Shown in pieces: positions 37,886 to 47,112 of a DNA stretch of 64,000 bases (the first letter of the stretch is position 1; every line of letters begins with the position of its first letter). Both the position numbers and the translations under genes were made by a program. Source of the stretch: Clostridiaceae bacterium (lineage in GTDB: Bacteria; Bacillota; Clostridia; Peptostreptococcales; T1SED10-28); contig PWFQ01000006.1 in NCBI GenBank assembly GCA_003554105.1, positions 67,036-131,035 of the forward strand. Reading direction: 5' to 3'. The notes below the pieces were generated by a model. That model did no database searches. It worked only from the letters and a program-made list of their open reading frames with translations, and was not told where the DNA came from.

Positions 37886-37909
37886 GTTCAAATCACTGGA
37901 GGTGCAGAC

Positions 37910-38401
37910 ATGAAAATCGGAGTCTATCCGGGAAGCTTTGACCCCATTACCAACGGACACCTTGATATTATAGAAAGGGGTTCGAAAATCTGTGAAAAGC
38001 TGATTGTGGCGGTTCTTGATAATCAAAGCAAAAGTGCATTGTTTACCGTGGAAGAAAGGGTGGGAATGATTGAAGAGACGGTTAAGGGAATGGATAATGT
38101 GGAAATCGATTATTTTTCCGGGCTGCTTATTGATTACGCCAAGGAAAAAAATGCGGATGCAATTATAAAAGGACTTCGGGCGGTATCGGATTTTGAGTAT
38201 GAGTTTCAGATGGCATTAATGAATAAAAAGCTTTCTGAAGAAGTGGAAACTCTTTTTCTGATGACCAGCAACAAGCATTCCTATCTGAGCTCAAGCATTA
38301 TTAAGGAAGTAGCACACTTTGGCGGCTGCATTGAAGGCTTAGTCCCTGAAGTGGTTAAACAGAGAATACTCAATAAACTGCAGAAAAGCGAAAAACAATA
38401 A
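37910..38401 (+). CDS. coaD: Phosphopantetheine adenylyltransferase
   Basis: Fourth step of coenzyme A synthesis: transfers AMP to 4'-phosphopantetheine. 163 residues. Nucleotidyltransferase motif [16 protein letters not shown] at the N-terminus, [17 protein letters not shown] and the ISSTIIKE-like [11 protein letters not shown] near the end. Good CTGGAGGTG ribosome site. Confidence 0.97.
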   Translation: MKIGVYPGSFDPITNGHLDIIERGSKICEKLIVAVLDNQSKSALFTVEERVGMIEETVKGMDNVEIDYFSGLLIDYAKEKNADAIIKGLRAVSDFEYEFQMALMNKKLSEEVETLFLMTSNKHSYLSSSIIKEVAHFGGCIEGLVPEVVKQRILNKLQKSEKQ

Positions 38402-38415
38402 AGGGGGATCAATCA

Positions 38416-38865
38416 ATGGAAGTATTACGGCTTCTCGACATGTTGGAAGATTTAATTGAAGAGAGTTCTTCAATTCCTTTTGCTCAAAAAGCAATGGTGG
38501 ACAGGGAAGAGGTATTGGAGCTTGTCAAGGAAATTCGACTTCAAATGCCTGATGAAGTAAAACAGGCAAAATGGATCAAAGAAGAGCGACAGAGAATCCT
38601 TGCCGAAGCCCAGGAGGATGCGGAAAATATCATTGAGGAAGCGAATAAGCATATCAGTTCCCTGGTGGATGAAAACGAAGTGGCAAAAATGGCGAAACAA
38701 CGGGGAGAGGAAATCGTCCAGCAAGCTCAGGAGAGTGCGAAGGAAATGCGTCTAGGAGCCCGGGATTACGCCGATGATCTTCTTGAAGGCGTGGAAGAAA
38801 ATCTGGTGGATCTTTTAAGAACACTGCAAAAGAATCGAAGAGAATTAAAGGGCATGGACGAATAG
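38416..38865 (+). CDS. Coiled-coil protein resembling ATP synthase b/E-type stalk subunits
   Basis: 149 residues, mainly alpha-helical and strongly charged. Residues about 45-135 form one long coiled coil with a pattern like V-type subunit H/E or F-type subunit b (EERQRILAEAQEDAENIIEEAN). No membrane anchor is visible. Proteins of this sort are found next to coaD and ylbM in many Clostridia and are annotated only by similarity. Role unknown; a division or membrane-scaffold job like DivIVA is a guess. Followed by a terminator. Confidence 0.75.
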   Translation: MEVLRLLDMLEDLIEESSSIPFAQKAMVDREEVLELVKEIRLQMPDEVKQAKWIKEERQRILAEAQEDAENIIEEANKHISSLVDENEVAKMAKQRGEEIVQQAQESAKEMRLGARDYADDLLEGVEENLVDLLRTLQKNRRELKGMDE

Positions 38866-38880
38866 TCCGGCCCTTTTTTA
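38847..38880 (+). terminator. Intrinsic terminator after the coiled-coil gene
   Basis: AAAGGGC (38847-38853) and GGAC (38856-38859) pair with GTCC (38865-38868) and GCCCTTT around GAATA, then T residues. The gene's stop codon is in the loop region. The reverse-strand tmcAL ends 17 bases further. Confidence 0.8.
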
Positions 38881-38896
38881 ATAGACCTTCTCGATC

Positions 38897-40147
38897 TTAT
38901 TTCGTTTTAACATAAGGGGTGACATAGTATTCGCAGTTTGGGTGGAGGGCCTCTTTGTTGGGCATTCCAAGAACATATAAGCGGGAGCTCCGGGCATCAA
39001 TTTCGAGCATACGCCTCTGAGCCCCGTTGCGGGGTGTGAACTTTCCAAAGTTTGTAATGACGGGAAGATCCGCCTTTTTTTTCATGATTTTCAAGAGCTC
39101 CCGCCCCTTATGATTGAAGGCGAGAAGCCGAAGATACTGAGGTCCACCCTGCTCTTGAAAAAGAGTGTAGTCGGTTTTTTTCAAATCCAGCAGAACGTGC
39201 ATCAGAATACGCTGGAGGCGTGTGTAGGTGTAGCGCTTGCTTTTCACTTCAGAGAGAAGTGCTTCAATTGAGCTGCAGCGATTTGCGGATTTCAGGATAC
39301 GGTTCTCCAAACCCTGCTCCACATCGAAAAAAAGTGAAAGTTCTTCTCCGGTGGTTCTTCTTAACAGTGCCAACAGGATTTGTTCGAAGGAAGAGATGGA
39401 AACCGGACCCAAGCCCAGTTCGATTCCCTCGAGAATCTCCGTGTAGGTGGTAGCGGGAACGACAGATCTCAACTCCTTCAAAGGGCTGCCCGTTTCCATA
39501 TGATGGCGGATGGCTGTTGCACTGGCAATATTTTCATGAAAGGTTTTATCATGGTAACGGCTTTGAACTCGTTGTATGGTGTGACCCCTGATGGAACTGC
39601 GGGTTTGATGAAGGGCTTTCATGTATTCGATCCCCAAAATATTATTGGGATTTCTCAGAAGTTCCCCCAGGGCTTTCCTTTTGGCACTCTGCGAAAAGTG
39701 ATCTTCAAGTGCAATTCTTCGGGCGACGGGATAGAGCAGACCATGCTTCATCTCTGTCTTAATTCTGTTTTCCAGGGATTTGGGAGGATCGGATAAAAGT
39801 TCACCGATAAGTCGAAGGTCGTCGATCTTTCCCGCCTCCGAACCGAAAACGAGGTCGGTGACAACTCCGGTTCCGTTGAGGAGCTGTACGGCTCCATAGG
39901 CAAAAAACTCCGCTGTGGAGCAGGAATAGGGAGTGGGGATTTCAATCACCAGGTCCACACCTCCATGCACTGCCATTTTCCCTCTCAGCCATTTATCAAA
40001 AAGAGCGGGTTCTCCCCGTTGAAGGAAATGACCGCTCATGACCGCAACCGTGTAGTCGCATCCCGAAAGTTCTGCGGATTTCTCCACATGATAATGATGA
40101 CCGTTATGAAAGGGGTTATATTCCGTTACAAGACCTAAAACTTTCAC
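38897..40147 (-). CDS. tmcAL: tRNA(Met) cytidine acetate ligase TmcAL (YlbM)
   Basis: Makes N4-acetylcytidine at the wobble base of elongator tRNA(Met) from acetate and ATP. 416 residues: the nucleotidyltransferase motif LVTEYNPFHNGHHYH, MSGHFLQRGEPALFDKWLR, and VIEIPTPYSCSTAEFFA are characteristic. The start is taken as GTG 40147, eight bases after GGAGG; an upstream in-frame GTG at 40156 lies inside the ribosome site. The acetate kinase gene is divergent next door, but the enzyme uses free acetate so no link is implied. Confidence 0.95.
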   Translation of the reverse strand: MKVLGLVTEYNPFHNGHHYHVEKSAELSGCDYTVAVMSGHFLQRGEPALFDKWLRGKMAVHGGVDLVIEIPTPYSCSTAEFFAYGAVQLLNGTGVVTDLVFGSEAGKIDDLRLIGELLSDPPKSLENRIKTEMKHGLLYPVARRIALEDHFSQSAKRKALGELLRNPNNILGIEYMKALHQTRSSIRGHTIQRVQSRYHDKTFHENIASATAIRHHMETGSPLKELRSVVPATTYTEILEGIELGLGPVSISSFEQILLALLRRTTGEELSLFFDVEQGLENRILKSANRCSSIEALLSEVKSKRYTYTRLQRILMHVLLDLKKTDYTLFQEQGGPQYLRLLAFNHKGRELLKIMKKKADLPVITNFGKFTPRNGAQRRMLEIDARSSRLYVLGMPNKEALHPNCEYYVTPYVKTK

Positions 40148-40177
40148 GATGAACACCTCCTGAAAACCTTTGAAACG

Positions 40178-40186
40178 ATTATAACA
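40178..40186 (-). promoter_or_regulatory. Extended -10 promoter for tmcAL
   Basis: On the reverse strand TGTTATAAT (40186-40178), a perfect TATAAT with TGn; no good -35 is visible. About 30 bases before the GTG start. Confidence 0.5.
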
Positions 40187-40224
40187 TATGAAGAAAAAAA
40201 ACCATATAAAATCCTTTAATCTCC

Positions 40225-40253
40225 TTGATAAAATACGGCAAATGGATTATGAT
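40225..40253 (+). promoter_or_regulatory. Promoter for ackA
   Basis: TTGATA (40225-40230), 17-base spacer, TATGAT (40248-40253); each hexamer is one base off consensus at most two positions. Start would be near 40260, giving a 75-base leader. Confidence 0.7.
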
Positions 40254-40334
40254 TAATACTGTTAAGCGGGAAATGGGTAAATATTTATCAATGTAAACAA
40301 TAGAAAAACGAAATTTGAGGAGGATGTGGATTTT

Positions 40335-41525
40335 ATGAAAATTTTAGTGTTAAACTGTGGAAGCTCATCGCTGAAGTATCAGTTAATTAACATGGAAGAT
40401 GAATCAGTTTTGGCGAAGGGCATCGCAGAGCGGATCGGAATTGATCATTCCTTTGTAAAGCATGAATCGGAAGGAAACGGAAAAGTTGTGATCGAGGAAG
40501 CGATGAAGGACCATAAAGATGCAATTCGACTGGTGCTTGAGGCACTCTTGGATGAAAATCATGGTGCAATCAAGACAATGGATGAAATCAGAGCAGTAGG
40601 TCACAGAGTGGTACATGCCGGCGAGATGTTTTCAGGTTCTGTTGTCATCAACCAGGAAGTCATCGATGCTCTTGAAGAGTGTTCAGCATTGGCACCCCTT
40701 CACAATCCTCCGAATCTCATGGGAATCTATGCATGTCAGGAAATTCTTCCTGGAACACCCATGGTCGGGGTATTCGATACTGCATTCCATCAAACAATGC
40801 CTGCTGATTCCTACACCTATGCACTTCCCTATGAGTATTATGAAAAGTATAAAATCAGACGGTACGGCTTTCACGGAACGTCTCATAAATATGTAGCACT
40901 GAAGGCTGCGGAAATCCTGGGCAAGCCCGTTGAAGAGTTAAAGATGGTTACCTGTCATCTTGGAAACGGAGCGAGTATTGCTGCAGTGGACGGTGGAAAG
41001 TCCATCGACACATCCATGGGATTCACACCTCTTGAAGGATTGGTGATGGGAACCCGATGCGGAGATATTGATCCTGCCATTACGACTTTCCTGATGGAAA
41101 AAGAAAATCTCAATTATAAAGAATTGAACAACGTGATGAACAAAAAATCCGGAGTACTTGGAATTTCCGGAGTATCCAGTGACTTTAGAGACATTGAAGA
41201 GGAAGCTGAAAAAGGCAATGAAAGAGCTCAACTTGCCCTTGATGTCTATCACAAACGTGTGAAGAAGTATATCGGTGCCTACGCTGCTGAAATGGGCGGT
41301 TTGGATGCAGTGGTGTTCACAGCAGGACTCGGAGAAAATTCCAAGACCAGCCGGGCGGAAATGTGTAAAGGACTGGAATTCCTGGGGATCAAAATTGATG
41401 ATCAGAAAAACGATGTGCGTGGAAAAGAAGCCATCGTATCAACCGATGATTCCAGGACCAAAGTTCTTTTGATTCCCACCAACGAGGAATTAGCCATTGC
41501 AAGAGAGACACGAAGTTTAGTTTAA
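40335..41525 (+). CDS. ackA: Acetate kinase
   Basis: Makes ATP and acetate from acetyl phosphate, in the main fermentative route. 396 residues. Motifs: [12 protein letters not shown] at the start, [44 protein letters not shown]-type CHLGNGAS, and [19 protein letters not shown]. Start taken at ATG 40335 after GAGGAGG. Phosphotransacetylase (pta), often upstream in Clostridia, is not adjacent; the gene before is reverse-strand tmcAL. Confidence 0.98.
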   Translation: MKILVLNCGSSSLKYQLINMEDESVLAKGIAERIGIDHSFVKHESEGNGKVVIEEAMKDHKDAIRLVLEALLDENHGAIKTMDEIRAVGHRVVHAGEMFSGSVVINQEVIDALEECSALAPLHNPPNLMGIYACQEILPGTPMVGVFDTAFHQTMPADSYTYALPYEYYEKYKIRRYGFHGTSHKYVALKAAEILGKPVEELKMVTCHLGNGASIAAVDGGKSIDTSMGFTPLEGLVMGTRCGDIDPAITTFLMEKENLNYKELNNVMNKKSGVLGISGVSSDFRDIEEEAEKGNERAQLALDVYHKRVKKYIGAYAAEMGGLDAVVFTAGLGENSKTSRAEMCKGLEFLGIKIDDQKNDVRGKEAIVSTDDSRTKVLLIPTNEELAIARETRSLV

Positions 41526-41548
41526 TCGATTCAGACAATGAACTATAC

Positions 41549-41587
41549 GGCGAAGCCCTGCAGAAGAAATGGGGGCTTCGCCTTTTC
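41549..41587 (+). terminator. Intrinsic terminator after ackA
   Basis: GGCGAAGCCC (41549-41558) pairs with GGGCTTCGCC (41573-41582) around a 14-base loop, then TTTT. Confidence 0.88.
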
Positions 41588-41621
41588 AAAGATTTCCTTT
41601 TTTTCTGTCAAAGAAAGGTAC

Positions 41622-41650
41622 TTGACAATAGGGGATATCCTTTGTATAAT
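41622..41650 (+). promoter_or_regulatory. Perfect consensus sigma-A promoter for yceD-rpmF
   Basis: TTGACA (41622-41627), exactly 17 bases, TATAAT (41645-41650): both hexamers are exact consensus. Start falls about 25 bases before the yceD ATG at 41682. Confidence 0.92.
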
Positions 41651-41681
41651 CAAATTTGTCATCATTCAAAGGTGGGTTAAT

Positions 41682-42215
41682 ATGAAAGTAAACGTGCGAA
41701 AAATGAAAGAAGAGGTGAAAGACGCCCGGGAGGTGGAGTTCACCGTTGCCCTCAAGTCGATATCAGACTTTCGGCAAACCGAGATCCTTGAGCCCATGGA
41801 GGTGAAAGGAACCTTTTATCTGACGGAAGACGGTGTGTTCTTGCATCTTGAGACCGAAGCGAAACTGAGAATACGATGCAGTCGTTGTCTGGACCCCTTT
41901 GAAACAAAGCTTAATCTCCGTCTTGATGGAGAAGTTGTGACCTTGGCCGTGGCCGATGAGCGGGATCTGGAAGAGGATGTTTTCCCCATGGAGGGAGAGA
42001 TCATTGATCTGGAAGCCCTTATCCTGGAAGAGTTAGTAATGAAAGTTCCGATGAAACCATTATGTGACAAGAATTGCAAAGGTATTTGTGACACATGCGG
42101 TGGCGATTTAAATGAAAAAGGGTGTCAATGCGAACCAAAGGATCCGAAAGAGGATAGTGATCCGGCCGTGGACCCGCGGCTGGCGAAGTTGAAGAGCCTG
42201 TTGAAAGAAGATTAA
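41682..42215 (+). CDS. yceD: YceD (DUF177) family zinc protein
   Basis: 178 residues. The YceD family is tied to 23S rRNA accumulation; it almost always precedes rpmF. The central CSRCLDPFE and the C-terminal cluster [16 protein letters not shown] followed by KGCQC suggest zinc binding. Start at ATG 41682 with AAAGGTGGG upstream; the open frame extends far upstream across the terminator and promoter, so the long form is not used. Confidence 0.92.
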   Translation: MKVNVRKMKEEVKDAREVEFTVALKSISDFRQTEILEPMEVKGTFYLTEDGVFLHLETEAKLRIRCSRCLDPFETKLNLRLDGEVVTLAVADERDLEEDVFPMEGEIIDLEALILEELVMKVPMKPLCDKNCKGICDTCGGDLNEKGCQCEPKDPKEDSDPAVDPRLAKLKSLLKED

Positions 42216-42229
42216 GGAGGTGTAAGGTC

Positions 42230-42409
42230 ATGGCGGTACCAAAGCGTAAAACCAGTAAGTCAAAAACTAAAATGCGAAGAGCTTCAAATTTTAAGTTAGC
42301 CCCTGCGGGATATGTAAATTGCCCGAATTGCGGAGAAACAAAGTTACCCCATAGAGTATGTTCCGATTGTGGACACTATAAAGGTAAAGAAGTGATTAAA
42401 ACTGAATAG
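42230..42409 (+). CDS. rpmF: 50S ribosomal protein L32
   Basis: Large-subunit protein of 59 residues: [17 protein letters not shown] at the N-terminus and four cysteines as CPNC and CSDC that bind zinc. Strong AAGGAGGTG ribosome site. It shares the yceD transcript and ends at a terminator before fapR. Confidence 0.97.
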   Translation: MAVPKRKTSKSKTKMRRASNFKLAPAGYVNCPNCGETKLPHRVCSDCGHYKGKEVIKTE

Positions 42410-42423
42410 GATAAACTGAAAAG

Positions 42424-42456
42424 ATAGTAATGTGATGCATGCATTACTATTTTTTT
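42424..42456 (+). terminator. Intrinsic terminator after rpmF
   Basis: ATAGTAATG (42424-42432) pairs with CATTACTAT (42442-42450), then TTTTTT. It separates yceD-rpmF from the fapR operon. Confidence 0.88.
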
Positions 42457-42476
42457 ATGTTTTTCAAAAGAAAAGA

Positions 42477-42505
42477 TTGATTTTTGAAAGGGAATCTTAT
42501 ATACT
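42477..42505 (+). promoter_or_regulatory. fapR operon promoter
   Basis: TTGATT (42477-42482), 17-base spacer, TATACT (42500-42505). Start near 42512 coincides with the FapR operator. Confidence 0.8.
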
Positions 42506-42510
42506 GTTTT

Positions 42511-42540
42511 TATGACTAGGTACTAATTATTAGTACTAAG
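42511..42540. promoter_or_regulatory. FapR operator
   Basis: Contains the perfect inverted repeat GTACTAAT-T-ATTAGTAC (42520-42536); read on the reverse strand it gives ATTAGTACCTAGTC, close to the FapR box known from Bacillus (TTAGTACCTAGTCT). It sits over the transcription start of the fapR promoter, so FapR should repress its own operon when malonyl-CoA is low. Confidence 0.88.
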
Positions 42541-42559
42541 ACAGGGGTGAAGCTTTGAA

Positions 42560-43150
42560 ATGGCAGGGAATAACAGGATTTCAAAGAAAGACCGGCAGGA
42601 GAAATTGAAGGATGTCATGAAAGAGGACCCCTTCAAAAATGATGAAGAGCTGGCGAAGGATTTTGGTGTAAGCATTCAAACCATCCGCCTGGACCGTATG
42701 GAGCTGGGAATTCCTGAACTGCGGGAACGTTTCCGGAATGCAGCCGAAGGAAACTATGATAAAGTCCGATCCATGGTGGGAGCGGAGATCGTGGGAGAAC
42801 TCATCGATCTTACCCTGGGAGAGCAGGGAATTTCCATTCTGGAACCCAACGAGGAAATGGTCTTTAAGAAGACCAATATTGTTCGGGGACATCATATTTT
42901 CTCTCAGGCGGAATCCCTTGCTATGGCAGTAATTGACGCAGATGTAGCATTGACCGGTGTTGCTAATATTAAATATCTTCGACCGGTCTATTTGGGAGAT
43001 AAACTCGTGGCAAAGGCGGAGCCCGTGAGAGTTCGGGGAAATAAGCATTTTGTCCATGTGAAAATCAGTGTAAAGCAGAGACAGGTATTCCGTGGAAAAT
43101 TCATTCTTGTCAGTCTCAGTATGGACATGGATGATGAAGATTCGGAATAA
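42560..43150 (+). CDS. fapR: Fatty acid and phospholipid synthesis repressor FapR
   Basis: Repressor of lipid synthesis genes released by malonyl-CoA. 196 residues: N-terminal DeoR-like helix-turn-helix (about 5-65; [25 protein letters not shown]), linker helix, then a hot-dog fold effector domain (about 95-190; [35 protein letters not shown]). Gene order fapR-plsX-fab is standard. Its own operator lies 20-50 bases upstream. Confidence 0.96.
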   Translation: MAGNNRISKKDRQEKLKDVMKEDPFKNDEELAKDFGVSIQTIRLDRMELGIPELRERFRNAAEGNYDKVRSMVGAEIVGELIDLTLGEQGISILEPNEEMVFKKTNIVRGHHIFSQAESLAMAVIDADVALTGVANIKYLRPVYLGDKLVAKAEPVRVRGNKHFVHVKISVKQRQVFRGKFILVSLSMDMDDEDSE

Positions 43151-43177
43151 AGAAGTCAACACACGGAGGTGGGAAGA

Positions 43178-44167
43178 GTGAGAATCGCAGTTGATGCAAT
43201 GGGTGGAGACCACGCACCGGAAGCAACGGTGGAGGGGACCGTCGAAGCTCTGAAGGAATATAGGGATATCTCGGTGATTTTAACCGGTGATAAAGAAATG
43301 ATAAAAAAAGAGTTACAAAAATATGACTATCCGAAGGAACGTCTGGAAATCATTCATTGCAGTGAGAAGATCCAAACTGAAGATCAACCGGTAAAAGCTA
43401 TTCGAAGAAAAAAAGATTCTTCAATGGTAGTTGCCCTTCGTCTCGTGAAAGAGGGACAGGCGGATGCAGTTGTATCTGCGGGAAACACCGGAGCGTTGAT
43501 GGCGGGAGGTCTTTTTATTTTGGGAAGGATCAAAGGAATTGACCGGCCTGCACTGGCTCCCGTTTATCCCCATTCCGGGGGATACTCCGTTATGATTGAC
43601 GGAGGAGCCAATTCCGAATGTAAGGCAAAGAACCTTGAACAATTCGGAATAATGGGAAGCATTTATTCAGAGCAGATCCTGGGGATTGACCGCCCTAAAG
43701 TCTCTCTTGTAAACGTGGGAGAGGAAAAAGGAAAAGGAAACGAATTAGTCAAGGAAGCCTACGAGCTTCTTGAAAACAGTGACCTGAATTTCCAAGGAAA
43801 TATTGAAGCAAGAGATATCCCCCGGGGAAAAACTGACGTCATCGTTTGTGACGGTTTCACAGGGAATGTGATATTAAAGCTCACGGAAGGGGTTGCCATT
43901 ACCTTGTTTGATCTTCTCAAGGAGAAGTTCACTGCATCCGTTCCGAGAAAGCTGGCAGCGATAATTTTAAAACCGGGTTTGCGGGAGATTAAAAAGGCGT
44001 ATGATTATACGGAAGAAGGAGGCGCTCCCTTCGTAGGAGTAAAAGGAGTGCTCATCAAAGCCCATGGAAGCTCTAACGGAAAGGCCTTTAAAAATGCCAT
44101 TCGAAAGGGAAGACTCTTTGTTGAGAAGGATATTGTGGGTAAGATCGAGAGCAGTGTAGAAGACTAG
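43178..44167 (+). CDS. plsX: Phosphate acyltransferase PlsX
   Basis: Makes acyl phosphate from acyl-ACP, first step in phospholipid assembly with PlsY. 329 residues; starts [19 protein letters not shown], later [18 protein letters not shown]-type segment and [16 protein letters not shown]. Start taken at GTG 43178, eight bases after GGAGGTG; an in-frame GTG at 43169 lies within the ribosome site. plsY is not in this window. Confidence 0.96.
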   Translation: MRIAVDAMGGDHAPEATVEGTVEALKEYRDISVILTGDKEMIKKELQKYDYPKERLEIIHCSEKIQTEDQPVKAIRRKKDSSMVVALRLVKEGQADAVVSAGNTGALMAGGLFILGRIKGIDRPALAPVYPHSGGYSVMIDGGANSECKAKNLEQFGIMGSIYSEQILGIDRPKVSLVNVGEEKGKGNELVKEAYELLENSDLNFQGNIEARDIPRGKTDVIVCDGFTGNVILKLTEGVAITLFDLLKEKFTASVPRKLAAIILKPGLREIKKAYDYTEEGGAPFVGVKGVLIKAHGSSNGKAFKNAIRKGRLFVEKDIVGKIESSVED

Positions 44168-44170
44168 GAG

Positions 44171-45181
44171 ATGATGAATTTGAATTACATCAAAAGTGTA
44201 GGCATCGTTGGTACCGGAAGAGCTTTGCCCGATAAGATTGTAACAAACAAAGATTTGGAGCAGAAGGTGGATACCACAGATGAATGGATCCGGAGCCGGA
44301 CAGGAATCGGGAGTCGAAGAGTTGCCGACGAAAACACCGCAACCTCGGACTTGGCAACGGAGGCTGCAAAAAAAGCCCTTGAGGACGCTGGAATAAGTGT
44401 CGATGAGATCGATACGATTATTGTTGCAACTGTCACACCGGATATGGCATTCCCTTCCACTGCATGTATTGTACAAAAGAATCTGGGGGCGGACCGGGCC
44501 TTTGCCTTTGATATCGGAGCTGCGTGTTCGGGATTTGTATATGCCCTTTCGGTAGCGGAAAACTTAATTAAAGGAAACATGGCGAAAAATGCACTGGTGA
44601 TCGGTGCTGAAACCCTTAGCAAGATTATAAACTGGGAGGATCGTAACACATGCGTCCTTTTCGGAGACGGAGCCGGCGCAGTAGTGGTAAAAGAAGTGGA
44701 AGAGGGATATGGAATTCAGGGGATCACCCTGGGCTCTAACGGTGCAAAGGGAGAAGTGCTTCGACAGCCCGCAGGGGGGTCAAGGATTCCTGCAAGCATC
44801 GAATCTGTTCAAAATAAGCTCCACTTCATTGCCATGGACGGCAATGAAGTCTTTAAATTTGCGGTTCGGGTCATGGGCCAGTCTTCACTGGAAACCATCA
44901 AAAAAAGCGGACTTGATCTGGAGGATGTGGACTTTTTCATCCCCCACCAAGCGAACATTCGAATTATCGATGCTGCTGCAAAACGGCTGAAGCTTCCAAA
45001 AGAGAAAGTATATGTAAATCTTCATAAATATGGAAATCTTTCTGCGGCTTCCATTCCCGTAGCTCTTGATGAAGCGGTGAAGGAAGGAAAACTTCAAAAA
45101 GGTGACAATATGGTGCTGGTTGCCTTCGGTGGAGGACTGACCTGGGGTTCCGCAGTGGTAAAATGGTCAAAAGAGGTGTAG
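44171..45181 (+). CDS. fabH: 3-oxoacyl-ACP synthase III (FabH)
   Basis: Starts fatty acid synthesis by joining acetyl- or branched acyl-CoA to malonyl-ACP. 336 residues with the Cys-His-Asn triad: IGAACSGFVYALSVA, FIPHQANIRI and HKYGNLSAASIPVAL. N-terminus GIVGTGRALPDKIVTN. Starts four bases after plsX. Confidence 0.97.
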   Translation: MMNLNYIKSVGIVGTGRALPDKIVTNKDLEQKVDTTDEWIRSRTGIGSRRVADENTATSDLATEAAKKALEDAGISVDEIDTIIVATVTPDMAFPSTACIVQKNLGADRAFAFDIGAACSGFVYALSVAENLIKGNMAKNALVIGAETLSKIINWEDRNTCVLFGDGAGAVVVKEVEEGYGIQGITLGSNGAKGEVLRQPAGGSRIPASIESVQNKLHFIAMDGNEVFKFAVRVMGQSSLETIKKSGLDLEDVDFFIPHQANIRIIDAAAKRLKLPKEKVYVNLHKYGNLSAASIPVALDEAVKEGKLQKGDNMVLVAFGGGLTWGSAVVKWSKEV

Positions 45182-45184
45182 ACA

Positions 45185-46132
45185 ATGAAAACGAGATTAA
45201 CGGAATTATTAAATATTGAAGCTCCCATTATACAGGGAGGAATGGCCTGGGTAGCCGATGCTCAACTGGCAGCAGCTGTGTCGGAGGCAGGAGGTCTTGG
45301 TATTATTGCAGGAGGCAATGCTCCCAAGGAAGTAATTAGGGAGGAAATCCGAAAGGCAAAGGAACTGACAGAGAAAATCTTTGGTGTCAATGTGATGCTT
45401 CTTTCTCCCTTTGTGGATGATATTATCGATCTGGTGATTGAAGAGGAAATCCCCGTGATCACAACGGGTGCAGGAAATCCGGGCAAGTATATGGATCGGT
45501 TGAAAGCTGCAAAAATCAAGGTTCTTCCTGTGGTTCCCTCTGTGGCTTTAGCCAGAAGAATGGAAAAAATCGGAGCCCATGCAGTGATTGTGGAAGGAAC
45601 CGAGGCCGGAGGACACATCGGTGAAGTGACTACAATGGCCCTGACCCCGCAAGTGGCTGATGCAGTGACTATTCCTGTGGTTGCAGCGGGAGGGATTGCA
45701 GACGGCAGAGGACTCCTGGCAGCCCTTAGCCTTGGGGCTGAAGGTGTGCAGGTGGGAACTCGGTTTATCTGTTCCACCGAGTGTACGGTCCATGAAAAGT
45801 ATAAAGAGAAGGTCTTATCGGCAAAGGATCGGGACGCCATTGTTACGGCAAGAAGCACCGGACATCCGGTACGGGTTCTGCGGAATCAGTTCACGAAGGC
45901 ATTTCTGAGGATGGAGAAAGACCTGATGTCTCCGGAAGATTTGGAAAAAGCCGGAGTGGGAAAGCTTCGAATGGCGGTTGTGGATGGAGACACTGAAGGC
46001 GGATCCGTCATGGCAGGTCAGGTGGCCGGGCTTGTGAATAAAGTCTGTTCCTGCAGAGAAATTATTGAAGAAATGGTAGCGACAGCGGATGAAACCTATG
46101 AGCGTTTAGCATCAAAAATCAAGGAGGGTTAA
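45185..46132 (+). CDS. fabK: Enoyl-ACP reductase II (FabK), FMN-dependent
   Basis: Reduces trans-2-enoyl-ACP, the last step of each elongation cycle, using FMN and NAD(P)H. 315 residues of the 2-nitropropane dioxygenase-like fold: PIIQGGMAWVADAQLAAAVSEAGGLGIIAGG, GTEAGGHIGEVTTMALTPQVADAV and GGIADGRGLLAALSLGAEGVQVGTRF in part. FabK rather than FabI predicts low triclosan sensitivity (known for the family). No fabI in window. Confidence 0.95.
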   Translation: MKTRLTELLNIEAPIIQGGMAWVADAQLAAAVSEAGGLGIIAGGNAPKEVIREEIRKAKELTEKIFGVNVMLLSPFVDDIIDLVIEEEIPVITTGAGNPGKYMDRLKAAKIKVLPVVPSVALARRMEKIGAHAVIVEGTEAGGHIGEVTTMALTPQVADAVTIPVVAAGGIADGRGLLAALSLGAEGVQVGTRFICSTECTVHEKYKEKVLSAKDRDAIVTARSTGHPVRVLRNQFTKAFLRMEKDLMSPEDLEKAGVGKLRMAVVDGDTEGGSVMAGQVAGLVNKVCSCREIIEEMVATADETYERLASKIKEG

Positions 46133-46134
46133 CC

Positions 46135-47085
46135 ATGGGAAAAGTGGCATTTGTATTTCCCGGTCAGGGAGCACAGTATCCCGGAATGGGTAAAGAATTT
46201 TATCAAAACTTTAAAATCGCAAGAGAGGTTTACGAGGCGGCAAGTGACGTACTCCACATGGATATGGCTGCTCTCTGTTTTGAAGGCGAAGAGCATGAAC
46301 TGAAAAAAACGGAAAATACTCAACCTGCAATCCTTACAACCAGTATTGCAATGCTCGAGGTTCTTCGTCAGGAGGGACTGCAGTGTGATGTGACAGCCGG
46401 GCTCAGCCTTGGTGAATATGCATCTTTGGTTTCTTCCGAAGTTCTGGATTTCGAAGAGGCGGTGGCTCTGGTCCAAAAACGGGGAAAATATATGCAGGAA
46501 GCTGTTCCTGAAGGTGTTGGCACCATGGCGGCGATTCTCGGATTGGAAAAAGAAGTTCTCCAACGCTGTATTATGGAAGCATCCTCAGAGGGAGTTGTGG
46601 AAGTGGCCAATTACAACAGTCCTTCTCAAATCGTGATTTCAGGAGAGCGAAAGGCGGTTAAAAAAGCCGTAAACCTGGCAACTGAAAAGGGAGCGAAAAA
46701 AGCGGTAATCCTCCCCGTAAGTGCACCCTTTCACTGCAGACTTTTACAGCCAGCGGGACTAAAGCTGGAAAAGGATTTAATGAATGTAAGAATCGGATAT
46801 CCAAGAATCCCTGTCGTAACAAATGTTACGGGGAGGATGATTGAAGATGAAAGCGAGATCCGTCCTGGTCTTGTTAAGCAGGTCAGCCAATCGGTACGGT
46901 GGCAGGAATCCATTGAGTTAATGCTTAACGAGGAAGTGGACACCTTCATTGAAATCGGGCCGGGGAAATCTCTCAGCGGATTTATTAAGCGAATTGCGAA
47001 AAATGAAAAAAAACAGATTCATGCCATGAATGTGGAAAAACTTGAAGACTTTAATCAGCTTATTAACCGGGTTCAGGTTTATTAA
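46135..47085 (+). CDS. fabD: Malonyl-CoA:ACP transacylase
   Basis: Moves malonyl from CoA to ACP. 316 residues: FPGQGAQYPGMGKEF at the N-terminus, catalytic serine in AGLSLGEYASL, histidine in SAPFHCRLL, and IEIGPGKSLSGFIKRI near the end. AAGGAGGG ribosome site three bases after fabK. Confidence 0.97.
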   Translation: MGKVAFVFPGQGAQYPGMGKEFYQNFKIAREVYEAASDVLHMDMAALCFEGEEHELKKTENTQPAILTTSIAMLEVLRQEGLQCDVTAGLSLGEYASLVSSEVLDFEEAVALVQKRGKYMQEAVPEGVGTMAAILGLEKEVLQRCIMEASSEGVVEVANYNSPSQIVISGERKAVKKAVNLATEKGAKKAVILPVSAPFHCRLLQPAGLKLEKDLMNVRIGYPRIPVVTNVTGRMIEDESEIRPGLVKQVSQSVRWQESIELMLNEEVDTFIEIGPGKSLSGFIKRIAKNEKKQIHAMNVEKLEDFNQLINRVQVY

Positions 47086-47112
47086 GATCCGGTTGGATAA
47101 AGGAGGCGCAAG

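Noticed and set aside
41538-41681. 48-residue extension of yceD
   Set aside because: It crosses the ackA terminator and the consensus promoter, so it is not transcribed as coding sequence.
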